The notes under the pieces were generated by a model. The model was not told where the DNA came from. It saw only the letters and a program-made list of their open reading frames with translations, and ran no database searches. Shown in pieces: positions 23,642 through 41,500 of a stretch of 64,000 nucleotides of DNA. The first letter of the stretch is position 1. Each line of letters opens with the position of its first letter. The position numbers and the translations under genes are program-made. The DNA is from Plectrocnemia conspersa (Eukaryota; Arthropoda; Insecta; Trichoptera; Polycentropodidae), in NCBI GenBank assembly GCA_009617715.1, contig VTFK01000159.1, forward strand, positions 868,001 through 932,000, written 5' to 3'.

Positions 23642-26108
23642 ATGAAGCCCTATAACGACCGATTTACAAAGCGCGACTGGTTCTTGACCAACGATATGAG
23701 ATTTAGATCCGTTGAAGAACAACAGAAGATCGCAGAAAAAATCCTGGGGTATGACAATATCTTCTTATATTACGTAGATACTTATACTAGAGTACATTGT
23801 CTCCTTTGGTCTATGATCTAAATATAACTATTTGTTAAAAATAGTATTTGACATTAAATTGAAAGTATTGAAATGTCTATTTGACTCATTGCAGAGAATG
23901 TGAAAGGATAAGAGAACAAACAGAAGAAAGAACCAAAGCTAATTATGAAACTACCGATAGACGGATTTCTGAAAGGATTAAAGACATTGAGTTCAATGCT
24001 AGCGAACTCCAAGTTCACCGCAAAGAGATATATTTGGAATTGGAAAATTTGAAACAATATAAGGGTCGTCTACTTCATTGCTTAAAAGGATTAGAAGAAA
24101 ACGGTGTACAGCAATGCAGGGAATGTATACGCCTTAGGTTTGTTTTTTCAGCAAAAAATTAGAATATAGTACATAATTACATTATATAAAAACATTATTT
24201 TAGAGAAAATAGAATCGGTGTCGATTTGGTCGTAGACGAAGTTGAGTTAGCTCTTCAGTATGAAATAAAAGTTAACTTGGATTGGAAGGTATTTTATTGT
24301 ACTTTTAACCAGTTATCGTATTTAATACATAAATTCATGTTTATAAATAGGATCGTTTAAATAAAGCTATTTTGCAAATTGATGAAACAATGAGACGTCT
24401 GAGAGCTGCACAATATACTATCGACAATGATTTGGAACTAAAGGAATATTCAGCACATATTGACAAAGAAGGTGCAAATTTGAAGCCGACGGACCTAACA
24501 ACAGCTATCTGCAAACAAAATAATTTAAGAGATCCAGCGTATGATAATTTTAAATATGTCTATTATTATTTTTTTAAACAGTATATGTACTACAAGTGAA
24601 TTTATTGTTATCAATTAAGAATAATTTCAAAGGAACAATGGGAGATTTATACCGCAAATAATATTCAGAATGCGATTAAAGAAGTTTATTTATCTCGTCC
24701 TAATCGAGTTATGGTGGATACATACTTAAAACAGGTTTATGTTTAATATACTATATTTATATATTTACCAAATAAATATTTAAGACTGTCTTTAGTTTGT
24801 TAATTATAATTTACAGCACAAAAGAATATATAATATGCTCTGGAGTATGGCAAGGAGCAAACCTTCATCCATTGTTGTTTTTACTGTTTATGTATAAATC
24901 GATTGTTCCCATTTATATATGCTTATGATTTAAGTTTTCCAATTCGTTTTACCACTTTTAATTCTGCATACAAGATTTTCTTACGATTTCGATGATAACA
25001 CACAAATATTTAACTTAATTCAAATGGTCGGATTTTTTCGGTAAATTGTTGCGATACAATTTAATAATTCACTATCTGAATCATGTGTTTATCTGTTGTA
25101 TTTTGAAATATCTCATTGATGTGGATATGGAATCATAACACAGCTGATTATTTTTCATCAGAATGCATGCATAGAAAATCTTAAGATATATTGTTATTTT
25201 CCGTATAAATTCTGCTAGAATTTTTTATACAGAAATGTTTAAAAGATTCATATTTTTTTTGTTTTGAAACATCCCAAGTTTTAATTCTGCATATTTTTGT
25301 TTCAACCTATCAATGCAATTATAAGCATACCTTAGCTTTGCATTTAGCAAGAGCTATTTAACTTTTTAATATTATATTATTTTTATAGCAATAAATTAAG
25401 AAAAAAAAACATTATTATTTTAAATGTTATACATATAAGGTTAATTTTGGCCGCCGCCCTGTCTATACCCGAAATGCTGATATAAATAAAAAATGTCTAA
25501 TATATCATAAATAGGTCATGGAAGATGCGCAAACAGCTTACATTAATTGCAATCAAACATTCAAGAACAGAATATCGGAAATTCGAAATGTAAAAGAAAA
25601 GTTGGAAAATCTATTATCGGAGGTTTTTATGATGAATTTTTATATTACTATAAAAATGTGATAAAATAAATGTAATTAAATTATAGACAGTAATAAAAAT
25701 AGAAGCAATGACAAACAACATAAACTTGATTGAAAAAGCTTTGAACGACAAGATTCCATATCTCGCGCTGACCCGTGCCAGGCAAGAAAACAGAGCACAA
25801 AGACCCGGTGTCGAATTAGTGAAGGACGCAGTCAGTCAGAGTCTTCATTTAGAATCTGCATGGTTGGACGTTAGCACTGAGCAGTTGTTCAAAGTGCTCG
25901 AAGAGGTATATATAATTTATAATTATTAGAATCTAAATGAATGTTTTATTAAATGTGTGATTTATTTCAGGCACAAGCATCGTTGAGATATTTAATACAG
26001 GCCAAAATAAACTTGGAAGAAGATATCAAAATTAAAACAAACTCTTTAAAAATTGACGAAATACAATGTATGACAGTCAGAGAAACAATGAAACAGCATT
26101 TGTATTAA
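23642..26108 (+). CDS. Tektin family protein (ciliary/flagellar microtubule inner protein)
   Basis: Eight exons: 23642-23748, 23895-24137, 24204-24288, 24351 to about 24580, about 24626-24734, 25515-25622, 25687-25905 and 25971-26108 (stop TAA). The product begins MKPYNDRFTKRDWFLTNDMR and is almost wholly helical coiled coil. It contains paired tektin landmarks: CRECIRLRENRIGVDLVVDE in the first half and RPGVELVKDAVSQSL in the second. The latter is the tektin signature nonapeptide region (RPNVELCRD in most tektins), here with Gly for Asn and Val-Lys for Cys-Arg. It ends with NSLKIDEIQCMTVRETM, the usual tektin C-terminal helix. Tektins form filaments inside doublet microtubules, so expression in sperm or mechanosensory cilia is likely. 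The exon 4/5 junction is uncertain because two phase-compatible splices exist. The paralogue number is not assigned, and the altered signature may mark a divergent insect tektin. Confidence 0.88.
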
Positions 26109-27158
26109 TATATAATGAAGATATTTATGAATTTCACAATAACAAAACTATGATTAATATTTGAATATTTATAAAGGCTATTTAAAGAAAATCACCCAAT
26201 ATATTACAACACTAATTATATTTATTACACGTATTACACAAATAAGCATGCAATGGTAAGGAATTGCATGTATACAAAAAAATTTTAAAATTAAATTAGA
26301 ATAAAAATGAATCGATAAAAAATATAATAATTTAAAATATATTCATGATTAGAAAATAAAATCCATTATAAAATTAAAATAAAGCAATTTTGAGATTCTG
26401 ACGATATTAAATATACATATATATATATACATATATCTAGGGAAATAATGAAACTGCATTCCAATTGATCAGTTCATTATATTTTGACATCTAGAATAGA
26501 TATATTTATGTATTAGACAAAACAATCTTACAATAATAACACAAATTATATTACCGTTGAGGGTATATTCTTGTGTACATTATAACAGTTATTGGTAAAA
26601 TAAAATAAAATTCAATGCAATTAATAGATTTCAATGATCATTACTTAACACAATACAACACTTATACATCAATTATACATGTGCTTGACATAATGCTAAA
26701 CACAGGTATGTTATTTGTGATTCCTTGTATCTCAGTACAGTTTTTTCGCTTAAAAGTGATTTCTATAAAAGGGTAGTTACTTAACCAATGGTTTACATTT
26801 TAACATACATATTTATTATTAATTGATAAATAAAACATATATTTTGTTTATAAACTACTAACACCCATAATATCATATAATTTAATGTAAAAAATATAGA
26901 TGATAATACTTTATATTAATAGTCAATTCGATTTCAAGTTTGATGGAAAAAATCGCAAATAGTTAAAATAAAATCAATTATCACTTCAACAATGTAACTT
27001 TCCACAAAACCATAATGTAAATAATAAAGTATAAACTTATAAGTTGCATATGTAGTATATTTGGATTATACAAGTAAATTTATTCATAAAAATATAGAAA
27101 GCTTTATTATCTGTACCAATAAATCTAATATATTATATTCATGCATGAATATGATTTT
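26109..27158. other. 3' flanks of two convergent genes
   Basis: AT-rich sequence between the tektin stop (26108) and the FBXO21 stop (27159), transcribed convergently. It should contain both 3' untranslated regions. A short TA/TATA-CATA tract lies near 26412-26440. No other gene is seen. Confidence 0.5.
27079..27084 (-). terminator. Candidate poly(A) signal of the FBXO21 homologue
   Basis: TTTATT on the plus strand is AATAAA for the minus-strand gene, 75 bases beyond its stop codon. Position is the only support. Confidence 0.35.
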
Positions 27159-30100
27159 TCACTGCCAAGTCTCCTTATATTTTGACCTAATTGATGCATC
27201 ATTTGGATACTCCAATTCTTTTTCAGTAGTTGGTATATAGTAAAATCCGTTGAAATGACTAAAATCAAGTGCCAAGATTTCTTCAATGTTCTTCATTCTT
27301 ATTGGTGGATTACATTGCACCAAATTTTCTGTAAAATAAGACACAGACATTTAGAATATATATCAGGCATGTTTACTTTTGGTAATTTTTTTATTATTTA
27401 TTTGTTTCTTTTATATTATTTTGTATAATTTTTATAAAATTCCATCTGTCGTAAGTGTTAATGAATCATACTCGATACAATTATGTTACACTGGATATCA
27501 TTATATTTACTATGTTATTTGTCAATTATATTATATTTACAAGGTAAATTCTAAAAGTAAACATACAAAGCCTAAAAAATATTCCTTAAAATTTAATTTT
27601 AAGATTAAATAATAACACCTCCATAACAACCATTTATTTTGTGGTCCCATAAGAACTCCCGAGAGATAATTGCAACAAAGCTATTGTGTGAAAGGTAAGC
27701 AAGTTAGTAGTAAATAAGAGGTGGATCCACCTAAAACTTAATTGGCTACTAAAACAACTGAAACATGATAGGTGGACAGCCCTACAGAGTTGAGTATAAG
27801 TTGTCTGCCACTGAAACCAAAAGGGATCATGGATTAGAAAGCAATCCAAAAGTGGCTGGTCAGTGGATGCAATCGCTCGCCAAAGCACCCCGTGAGCCAA
27901 TTGGTTACCAGCCCTCGACCTTCAACTTACCTTTCTATACTACACAGAGCCACAACATGACAAAGTACAATCGAGCTATGTGTTCGTCATACATAGTTTA
28001 TCATTGATAACAGACAACCTACCACTTCATCACATTGTCCAGCTTTAAATTTTACCTATCCATAATGTCATTACCATAAACAGTATTCAGTTGGCAATGA
28101 ATTTTAGCACAGTTTCTCCCCCGTTGTTAAGTCTTTGTGTAGTGAGTTAATTTATACACATTTGTTATTTTGTTAATACACAATACTCTAGAGCAGGGGT
28201 TCCCAACCTTTTTGTATCCTAGAGTGCATTCTAAAATATCAGTAGGTCGGCGGGCACCACATTTTCTTCATATGTGGGAAATGCACGAGACTCGATCTAC
28301 AGATTTTATATCAACAAAATCAATTTTGCTTTAAAATAGTTTACGGAGCTTTGATTTCGGCTATATTTTTGTCTTTTCTCTGTAACACCAAATTTAAAGA
28401 ATTCAATATTTCCACGGTGTCTGTGAAAAAACCCAAATCCACCAGTCAGCAAGAGTCAGTTAGTTCATTATATTTTTCATTTTTATCGTATATGAATGTT
28501 TTTATTTCTTCAATTAAGCTTACAAATCTTGTTAGAACTTTACTTTTACTGAGCCAATGTACTTCAGTATGCAGAATGAGATCATGTTCTTTTTCTTCAT
28601 TATCTTCTAACAGGGCCTTGAAAAGTCGGTGTTGCAATGGAGCTGCTCGAATAGAGTTAATTATTTTTGTTACTATTTTCATAACGGGTTCAAAGGGCAG
28701 TATTTTACAACACATAGCTTCCTGATGGATAACACAGTGGTAGGACATAAAGTTAAAAATTATATATCTTTCTTGCAGAGGGCAATAAATCCTTTATTTT
28801 TACCAATCATTGCTGGTGCCCCATCGGTGGTTATCGCAGACATCTTGTGCAAGGGCATGTTTATCGACTTGGCGTATGTTCTGAATGTATTATAAATATC
28901 CTCACCCTTCGTCTGTCCTTTCATTGGTAATATTTGCAACAGATCCTCTTTTACTTTGAAGTTACTAAACACTATTCTCACCAAAACTGCTGACTGTGCG
29001 GTGTCTGATATATCTGTTGACTCGTCGAATTGTAGCGAGAACCAGTCACATATTTCTAAGTCAGTCTTTAACTGAGTTTGCATATCTGTTGAAATTGCAT
29101 GTATTCTTTTTGTGACGGTGTTATTTGACAACTGTAAGTCATGAATTGCTGACATAATCTCACGTTTGTTAGAAAATCACTCAACAAACAATTGGCACCA
29201 GTCAGAAATGCTTTTTTTAACATCTCACCATCCTGGAAAAGTTTTTTCATCCTGGAAAAGTTTACGTATTTTTCCATAATTATTTCTGTTGTTATTTATT
29301 TATTATTATTTTATATTGCATTTATAGTTAATTATAGAAAAAAAATAAGTGATTCTCAACGTTTTATTACTTTGATTTATTTAACTACTTTAGTAATTTT
29401 ACACTTTTCTAATAAAAATTTTGCTATTTTATTTTACATATTTTTTATGTTATTCGGCTTTTGTGAATTTTTTTTTAGCAATTCAGAGGCTCTCAATATT
29501 TTTTATAAAATGAATATAAAGTATTTTTCGTGCTCTTTATTTATTAGTATTATTTTTATAGGAATCATTTATATTAAATCAAATTTAAAAATTATTAAAT
29601 CAATATAACATGTTTAATTTATTGTTTCTTCAGTTATATATATATATATAACTATAAAACTATTTGGGGTACCTCAAAACCGTAAAAGATCGACTCAAAG
29701 GGTTAAAAATCTGTCGAAGATTATCTTAGTTACAATAAACAAACTATCTTACCTTCAGCGACATATCTATTTGAGAAATCCACAGCTACAACCTGATAAA
29801 ATGGTTGATTTTCACCAAAAGTCAGCGTGCTTATACCCATCTTCGATTTCCACTCGGGATTTTCTGAACAAACATTATCCCATCCACGTATTACGCAATA
29901 ATATCCATAAACCTTATGGAAGCACACCATTCCAATGGCATATTTTAGTGATTTAGATCTCAACTTTACAGACCTCTAGAATAATATTGCACATTTATAT
30001 TATCGTACTTGATTAATGATACTTATGGGCAGAAATGATTATACATCGATTCTAGGAGATTTTGCAAGGGATGCAATGTTTAATTTGTTCAGCGTGATTA

Positions 30101-31910
30101 TAGCAGTTCTCCAGCGTATGTCATCATTGTCCTTTAATTTTTAAAAACAATTTTATTTTATAAGTCATAATTATCCAAAATAAAATCAAAAATATTAATT
30201 ACATGATTAATGGCTTTCAAAATATTTGACAATTTTGAGCGAATTCCGTTTACATCCTTCTTTGTGTCCAAATAAATATTGGATAGTAACATGAGATGTT
30301 CTATTTCTTGGGGTTGCAAATAATGCAAAAGCTCTACAGAGTTGTTAAACGATCTGAAACGATAGTAGTTCAATAGTTATTAAGGTGATAAAAAAAGTTA
30401 AATATAGCCTCTATACCTGTTTGGAAAATTTGATATATTTTTAACGTGAGTCGTTAGAGTCAGCAATAAGCTAGTAGAATTATAAGAATAGATAAGCGAT
30501 TGACTGGAACTAGAATATGGGCATCTCCTCTCCGAAACGTTTAATCTGTCATGTAAAGAATCGACCAAAAAAATTGGTGTTTCTAGTGACCAACTTTCAC
30601 GCCAAAGCAATAAATGATGACTGTGGAAGAACATCGGTTCACATTTGACACCGAAACGTCGCAGAATAGCGTCAAAATATATAAGACTAAGTATATTGTT
30701 GCTATTCTTCTTGGGAGTTGCCTTAAAAAAATATATGTAATATTTATGTAATTCATTTAATTGCTTCAATCAATTAATTAAAATAAAAATTACGTTGTGA
30801 AATATCATCGAATAGTAGGTTGGTTCGCTAGAAACTATCAATTCCTCTTCACTCTTGAGCACTTCACGAATCAGTTTAATTAATTCACGACATACTCTCG
30901 TTTCAAAAACATTATCCTTCAATAATTTACGGGACCATGATGCCTTTATGTCTTTATCAACTTTGAAATATGGATGATCTTTTGGTAGTAAACGTTCTAT
31001 TGACTGCACTACGGTCGAGAACTGTAAAAAATATATTATAGGTATTTTATTACACAACTCATTTAATATATATTGAATACAATATATCATACATATTGAT
31101 GATTAAACTCTTCTGAATTATCATATTTTGGCTCAATCCATCGGCTGAGAAACGACCAAACTCTCTCTGGAGTGAGATGTTCTTTATCGTTACAATATTC
31201 GGTCCACACCCTTTTAAGTTTGATTTGAGACAAATAATCCAAAATTATAGCAGAAAAATATTGGTAGGTCAAATTTGGACGTATACTAAAATAATAAATA
31301 AATAATTTATTAAAAAATTAATAAATGATTATTCTATAAAATTAAAATATACCTTTCACCGCAAATTTCATCAGAATAGTAAATATCCATTAGGCAAACT
31401 TTTTTCAGAAGAGACGTTATATATATAAAACCCAAACCATCATATTCGCAGGCTTTATTCCAAAAGAGTCTTAATTGCGCGTCAGGTATTGAAACAGTGT
31501 TCCTAAAAATATATGTAATTCATTGTTTAAAATGCTAATTGCGTGTAACGATTATATTGCAAATATATCGCTAACATTGTTTTCATTTTTTTCCAGCAAA
31601 AATTTCGCGTCTCGCACGAATTTATAAATAATTTATACCAACTCGGTTGGTTTTTATTGATCATTCTGAAATCCGGCCATCTGCAATAAATATAGCGTTA
31701 TACGTTATTCAATCTTCAACAAAATAAGTTTGCTAAATCTAAACCTTACTCTTGATGTAATTTCTTCATCCACAGGCTATTAAGACTTTTGATATTTTTT
31801 CTGAAAATGCGACATGTTTGGCTGAAGTGCAATATGTCAGCACTCGGTAAGAAGCTCAAAATAATCTCAATAACTTCCAGTGGAAAACTATAGACGTTAA
31901 CGTCCGACAT
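27159..31910 (-). CDS. Fbxo21: F-box only protein 21 homologue
   Basis: Nine exons on the minus strand: 31750-31910, 31576-31680, 31353-31502, 31093-31285, 30794-31021, 30417-30721, 30203-30353, 29753-29975 and 27159-27328. All phases are compatible, giving about 561 residues (human FBXO21 is about 630). The start MSDVNVYSFPLEVIEIILSF opens an F-box (to about residue 45), which would dock Skp1 in an SCF ubiquitin ligase. The middle (about residues 100-420) corresponds to the SirB1-like/transglutaminase-like region, with VDSLHDRLNVSERRC and LLHYLQPQEIEHLMLLSN. The C-terminal exons encode the HspQ/YccV-like domain: YAIGMVCFHKVYGYYCVIRG, GENQPFYQVVAVD and FNGFYYIPT. That order is diagnostic of FBXO21. 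The last intron is 2.4 kb and holds a hAT remnant. I chose the ATG at 31910; no upstream in-frame ATG was seen. The gene is divergent from Ubc6. Confidence 0.93.
28194..29277 (-). mobile_element. hAT-type transposon remnant (ZBED5/SCAND3-like transposase)
   Basis: The left end reads CAGGGGTTCCCAACCTTTTT, a typical hAT terminus, preceded by CTCTAGAG, which fits the hAT target pattern. On the minus strand, three overlapping frames (29277 down to 28446) form a broken transposase. They include FSLQFDESTDISDTAQSAVL and ITTDGAPAMIGKNKGF, the RNase-H-fold catalytic strands, then MSYHCVIHQEAMCCKIL and HTEVHWLSKSKVLTRFVSL. These are the landmarks of ZBED5/SCAND3-like hAT proteins. The zinc-finger N-terminus and the C-terminal dimerisation region are missing, and the right terminal repeat was not found. 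The copy lies inside the last intron of the FBXO21 homologue, in the same orientation as the gene. Confidence 0.85.
29278..29608 (+). other. Unexplained T-rich open frame encoding a putative four-helix membrane protein
   Basis: The plus-strand frame stays open from within the hAT remnant (first ATG 29192) to a TAA at 29608. Beyond the hAT homology it encodes about 109 residues with four hydrophobic segments. They are separated by short polar, mostly basic turns such as NYRKKISDSQR, and the frame ends KSNLKIIKSI. Codons are almost all A/T-ending. T-rich DNA readily gives hydrophobic frames by chance, so coding is doubtful; a relic of foreign AT-rich DNA is the alternative. It lies in the FBXO21 intron, antisense to it. 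Confidence 0.2.
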
Positions 31911-33114
31911 CTTGCGTAACTTTACCCGAGTAAACAAATCACGTCAGCCATTACATCCCCGTCTATGCACAGATGCACTGAATGTCAATTCACAGGCTTG
32001 CCAGATTAAAAAAATAGTAATTAGAAAATAATATTTAATAATAAAAAGAAAATTAGTTAGCAAAACAAAATTCGGTTAGCAAAAAATATGGAAAACAGGA
32101 AATAAAATTTTAATTTTTACTGAAAAATATAAAAAAATAAACATATCTATAATGACTCGACATTTTATTTCTATAAATATCTACGACAGAAATTGCTCAT
32201 ATGCTGGATTTAATTTAAAATACTACAAAATATTTTATTTTAAATAAGCAATGTAAAGCAATTCTAGTATCGTATTTATGTTTTTCGAAAGTTACGATAT
32301 GTTAGTTGTGTTGAAACATATTGAATTTTTAACACCGTCGTCATTATCACAACACTAGAACCCAGAGTGGATATTGATCTCATTCACCACACTATCCTGA
32401 GCAACGTGTATATGATATTTTTGTATACTGTTCAGCCAATGAAAAGTTAGTCGTTTCGCCGGTTTCGAGTCGTCCATGCAGAATGTATGGTTCACCTGTG
32501 AGATTGTATTTTAATATACTTGACGTCAGACTCCTGATACAGCTCGTATATTTCGTTGTTATACTGACGATCCAAGTATCATTCTTGCAGTTAAGCCCAA
32601 AACTCGTTTTAGCGGCCATTATATTTATTAAGTATATATATAATAATAAATATAATGTACTTTATTTTAAAAATGTACTTCAAATCAATAATTTTTAGTA
32701 ATTTATTAATAGCGTTTCGTTTATTTTTTATTATCTATTAATTCCGTCGTACATTTTTTCTTCATTGTCTCGTTTTGACGGTCACGCACTGTTGCAAAGT
32801 TCGTCATCGACTCGAATCACACATTCATATAATATGAGGTCTTATAACAATACATGATATAACTGTAACTTAGTCAATATCGTAAATTTTTATTGTATAG
32901 ACTTTGACATTTAATATTGAACTAGTCGGCGGCTGTTGTGAGATGTATTCTCTTGAGAGAGTTTCGCTCGAATCGATCGCAGTGTTGCCAGCACTCGCAG
33001 TAGTCACGGCAGGCGAAGGTTCTCGTCCGCTGGTGGCGGAGATCGAGCGCCGAAGAGAAATCGAGAGCCCCGTCGCCTAGCGCCCGCCACCGCCGACCCA
33101 GATTCCCCCGGACG
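31911..33114. promoter_or_regulatory. Divergent promoter region between FBXO21 and Ubc6
   Basis: The start codons of FBXO21 (31910, -) and Ubc6 (33115, +) face away from each other across 1.2 kb. The right 200 bases before Ubc6 are CpG-rich, in contrast with the AT-rich surroundings, as expected for a housekeeping promoter and 5' untranslated region. A full CRE-type palindrome TGACGTCA lies at 32521-32528, although inside the small minus-strand frame listed separately. Exact start sites cannot be read from the sequence. Confidence 0.5.
32392..32619 (-). CDS. Possible small single-exon gene of unknown function
   Basis: A 75-residue frame starts at an ATG with a reasonable context (ATAATGGCC) and reads MAAKTSFGLNCKNDTWIVSI at its start, ending SYTRCSG. 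Its composition is normal for a folded globular protein (Trp, Cys and charged residues spread through it), unlike the biased chance frames nearby. I do not recognise a family. It lies in the divergent interval between FBXO21 and Ubc6. It may instead be the first exon of a longer transcript or a chance frame. Confidence 0.35.
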   Translation of the reverse strand: MAAKTSFGLNCKNDTWIVSITTKYTSCIRSLTSSILKYNLTGEPYILHGRLETGETTNFSLAEQYTKISYTRCSG

Positions 33115-38004
<4,890 letters not shown>

Positions 38005-38572
38005 CGGACCGCAATGGTTAAATGTAGCTTCTTTGCGCCCATCGCCCTACGATTATCAAGAGTGCCCGGTCAGAAATATATAGTGCATCAACACACGTAT
38101 GCCTCTTCCAGTTTGCCAAGCGACTCGAGTAAACGTTCAAACGATAAATCAGAAACTGCCATATGCCTTAATAATGAATATTTACATCGTATAAAAATAA
38201 AGATACAATTCGTCGTTTTTGTTCCTCGAAAATATTATTGTTTGCGTATTGTCATGGATCACAAATTCATCCTAAACATAAGTGGTGTTTGGTGTGATAA
38301 CTGCAACAGGTGTTAGATATACATTATATATGAATATACAAGATATAATTTGCAATACCTAGTAATAAATTTAACTTGTTACTGATTAACTTTACCATTC
38401 TGTTTCTATTTGATAAATTCTATATTTTTAAAAATTATTTATTTTTTTATTTCAGTAAAAAAATATTCTTTCTCGATACTTGTATAAATGGTATATTGTT
38501 TTTCATAAGTTAATAATATACGATATAATATGCGTATTTAAAATTATATAAGTGAATTATATTTTACTAAGT

Positions 38573-38578
38573 AATAAA
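38573..38578 (+). terminator. Candidate poly(A) signal of Ubc6
   Basis: AATAAA about 570 bases after the Ubc6 stop, followed by a GGTTGTAAAAATTGTTG stretch. Later hexamers, for example near 39597, are alternatives. Confidence 0.35.
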
Positions 38579-41500
38579 CGGACTATTAGGTTGTAAAAAT
38601 TGTTGCTTTAATGCAATACTAAATTAAAATAACCCAATTCTGAGATTTATCGCTCGTTAAAAAAATAAATAAAAAATAAGTACAAATAATTCACATACTA
38701 TATAATGCTTTTTTTTATTTATAACATTACTAAGGTTTAACAATGTGCACCTATGTAAACCATTAAACATATCTAATATGCGACTATGATTTTTTTTAAT
38801 TTTACAATAATTATATAGATCTAATTTGATATTAAATTTGTCTTTTTTGTGTAATTTTGTGTGAACAATAAAATTCAAAAAAAATCAATTTTATGAAATT
38901 ACGTTGTTTGTTTTTTGCAACCCCAATTGGATTAATGAAATGCGGTTTACCATTGCACAGTATTGCAAGCCAACGCAAATAGTATGCACTTTATATGACT
39001 TATTAATACTTATTAATGTGTAGTGAATTCAATTCTTAGATCATATGATGAGGGTTATATCGTTTGTATATAAAGAATGCAACCATTTTAAAAGATTGCT
39101 ACCAAAATTAAATAAGAATAAATATTTTTGTTATTGTTTTTTTAACTCATTCCTTACATAATACAGTTGTGATAATAAACAAGATTTGTATGTTATATTT
39201 ATATATGGATGTATACTTTATATGTGTACGATATGCTTTAAAAAATAATATTTTACATGTGTACGTTAATATATAAATGTAACATAATGGAATGTGGTTT
39301 TAAAGTTTAGTAAATAGGATTGGGGCGATGGGCTTGTTCATCTATATCAGCATGTCTCGTGTGATATAGCCAATGGTTTGTGTCTCTATAATTATTGGAT
39401 TCACAGTGTAATGTTCATTTAGGCTGGGATTCAATCATCGATCGGATTTGTAAATACAAGTGAAATGAAATGAAATACTAAGCAAACAAATAATTATTTA
39501 TCAAAATAGTACATTTGAACGTTTATTTCATTAATAATTATTTTTCTGTGTTGTTTTTTTTTAATATAATAAATGTATTCTACGTGTAGATATAATGAAT
39601 AAATATGTAATTGAAATAATTGTTTTATTTTATCCACATGAACAAAAAGTAGAACAAGCTAAATTGCTCCTTCATAATATCACATAGTCTGAATACACTT
39701 ATTTATGCTACATAGTACATATATATTTACATAGACAAGGTAAAAAAATTATAGCACACTTTGAATAGATGTGTCCAATCTTGCATATAGGACCAGGTCG
39801 ACATAAATATTGCCGAAAACATATTTGTCATGGCAGTGACATTAAAACACACTACACCTCGCAGCTGAGAATTGATGAGCATCAATGGATTGTTGATGCC
39901 ACCCATTTGCTACTTCAGAAAATGTTTCATTAAGTATATTCTATGTCGAAAATACAAGGAGTTGACCCCAACACTCCTAACAAAAACAGATATAATCTTG
40001 ACTCTCTTGTATAGTATTCATGAGAAATTTGCTCTGAACCTTTTAATAATAAGGAGTACTTCTCCTCGCTGGGATTCCAGATTCAAGTGTGCAGAGAACT
40101 AGCATATAAATATAATATAACTAGCCGTTAAATTATTACAGTGGTACATGCTCTAAAAAAAGCAAGGATTCTTGACGCTTTATCGTAAACTATGAGTGTA
40201 CTGAATCCCTATAACTTGTCCCTCTCTAGTCTTCAAACAATTATGTTTAAAACTCTAGCTTTTACTATTAGAGTATTCCACTGAGGATGTTTATATGGAA
40301 AATGTAACTTATATATAATACTGTCGAAAGGTACCAGTTGTCATTTGCCCACCTCTACAGTGAGTTATCAAAAAAATCACCTAATTCACTAACATCAAAA
40401 TCAAGTAAAACTTTAATATAACACTTTGATTCTATAAAATATTATTTTATTTTAAGGTAAAGACGACTATTTGTATATTAGTAGTATACTGACATTGTAA
40501 GGTTAGATTGGAGCCGCAGCGATAAGTTTTAGTTTACTTCTTATAAACTTTTATCAGTTTTATTGACATAGTGAAAAATATCAGAATTTTCTCAATTCGT
40601 TTAGCCCCGCAAAGAAATATTTCAAGATTTTATTCTCATAAGATAATAATTTATTCATAATAAATCAATAAAATATTGCTATATTTTAAACAGTTCATCT
40701 GGTGTGTATAATATGCTAGTTCTTAGCAGCTCGGCAGGTCAGGTCGGAAAGTGCTAGATATCGGCTGACTCTCGGGCTCGATCAATTGACAAGGGGCTGC
40801 AATGTTTCGACCGACCGGCCAGTTCTTCGATCCTCAAGTCGAATGTTAACAAATCGATTCTCCTAATTTAAACATCTTCTAAGCTACCTTTTGTCTAGAA
40901 ATCTGGTCAATTGGATCTCAGGTAGAACAGCCCTGGTTTCACTGTTAATGATCATATAATGCAAAAAGAACTGAGACAATTTACTGCGGTGCGCATATGA
41001 AATCTTTTCTCCCCTTTCTTGCGAGTATAAGACATTGGCACATCTTCAAGTGTGTTCTGCAATCACTTTGACTTTATTGCTTTATATGTATTATTAATAT
41101 GTTTAATTACTTCGTGAGAATTTAAGACGTTTAGTTCTATAAAGTTAGTATTACTTATTAATTACTATTATTTTGTTTTATGTAATATTATTTACATAAA
41201 ATTTTACTATTCTGTCAATTTTTTTTTATTTTGCTTAGGTTTTCTATATGTAGTCCCACCATTTTTATTATTATAAAAATAAAGTTTTTGTAAAAATATT
41301 TTGCAACAAATATGTCGCACAATGGTTAAAATATTTTAAATGAAAAATGGGGGCGAAAACATAATATAACGAAGAATGGCATGAAAAGTAAATTTTAACG
41401 CGTTTTATACAATCACAAAATCGTTAATCCGACTCCGCATAAAGGATTTAAACATTTTAGAATAGAAATGTGCGAAAGACCCTTCAGCCTCTCGGGCCGA

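Noticed and set aside
29680..29710. AAAGGGTTAA resembling a piggyBac right end
   Set aside because: No left partner at a TTAA site could be identified nearby.
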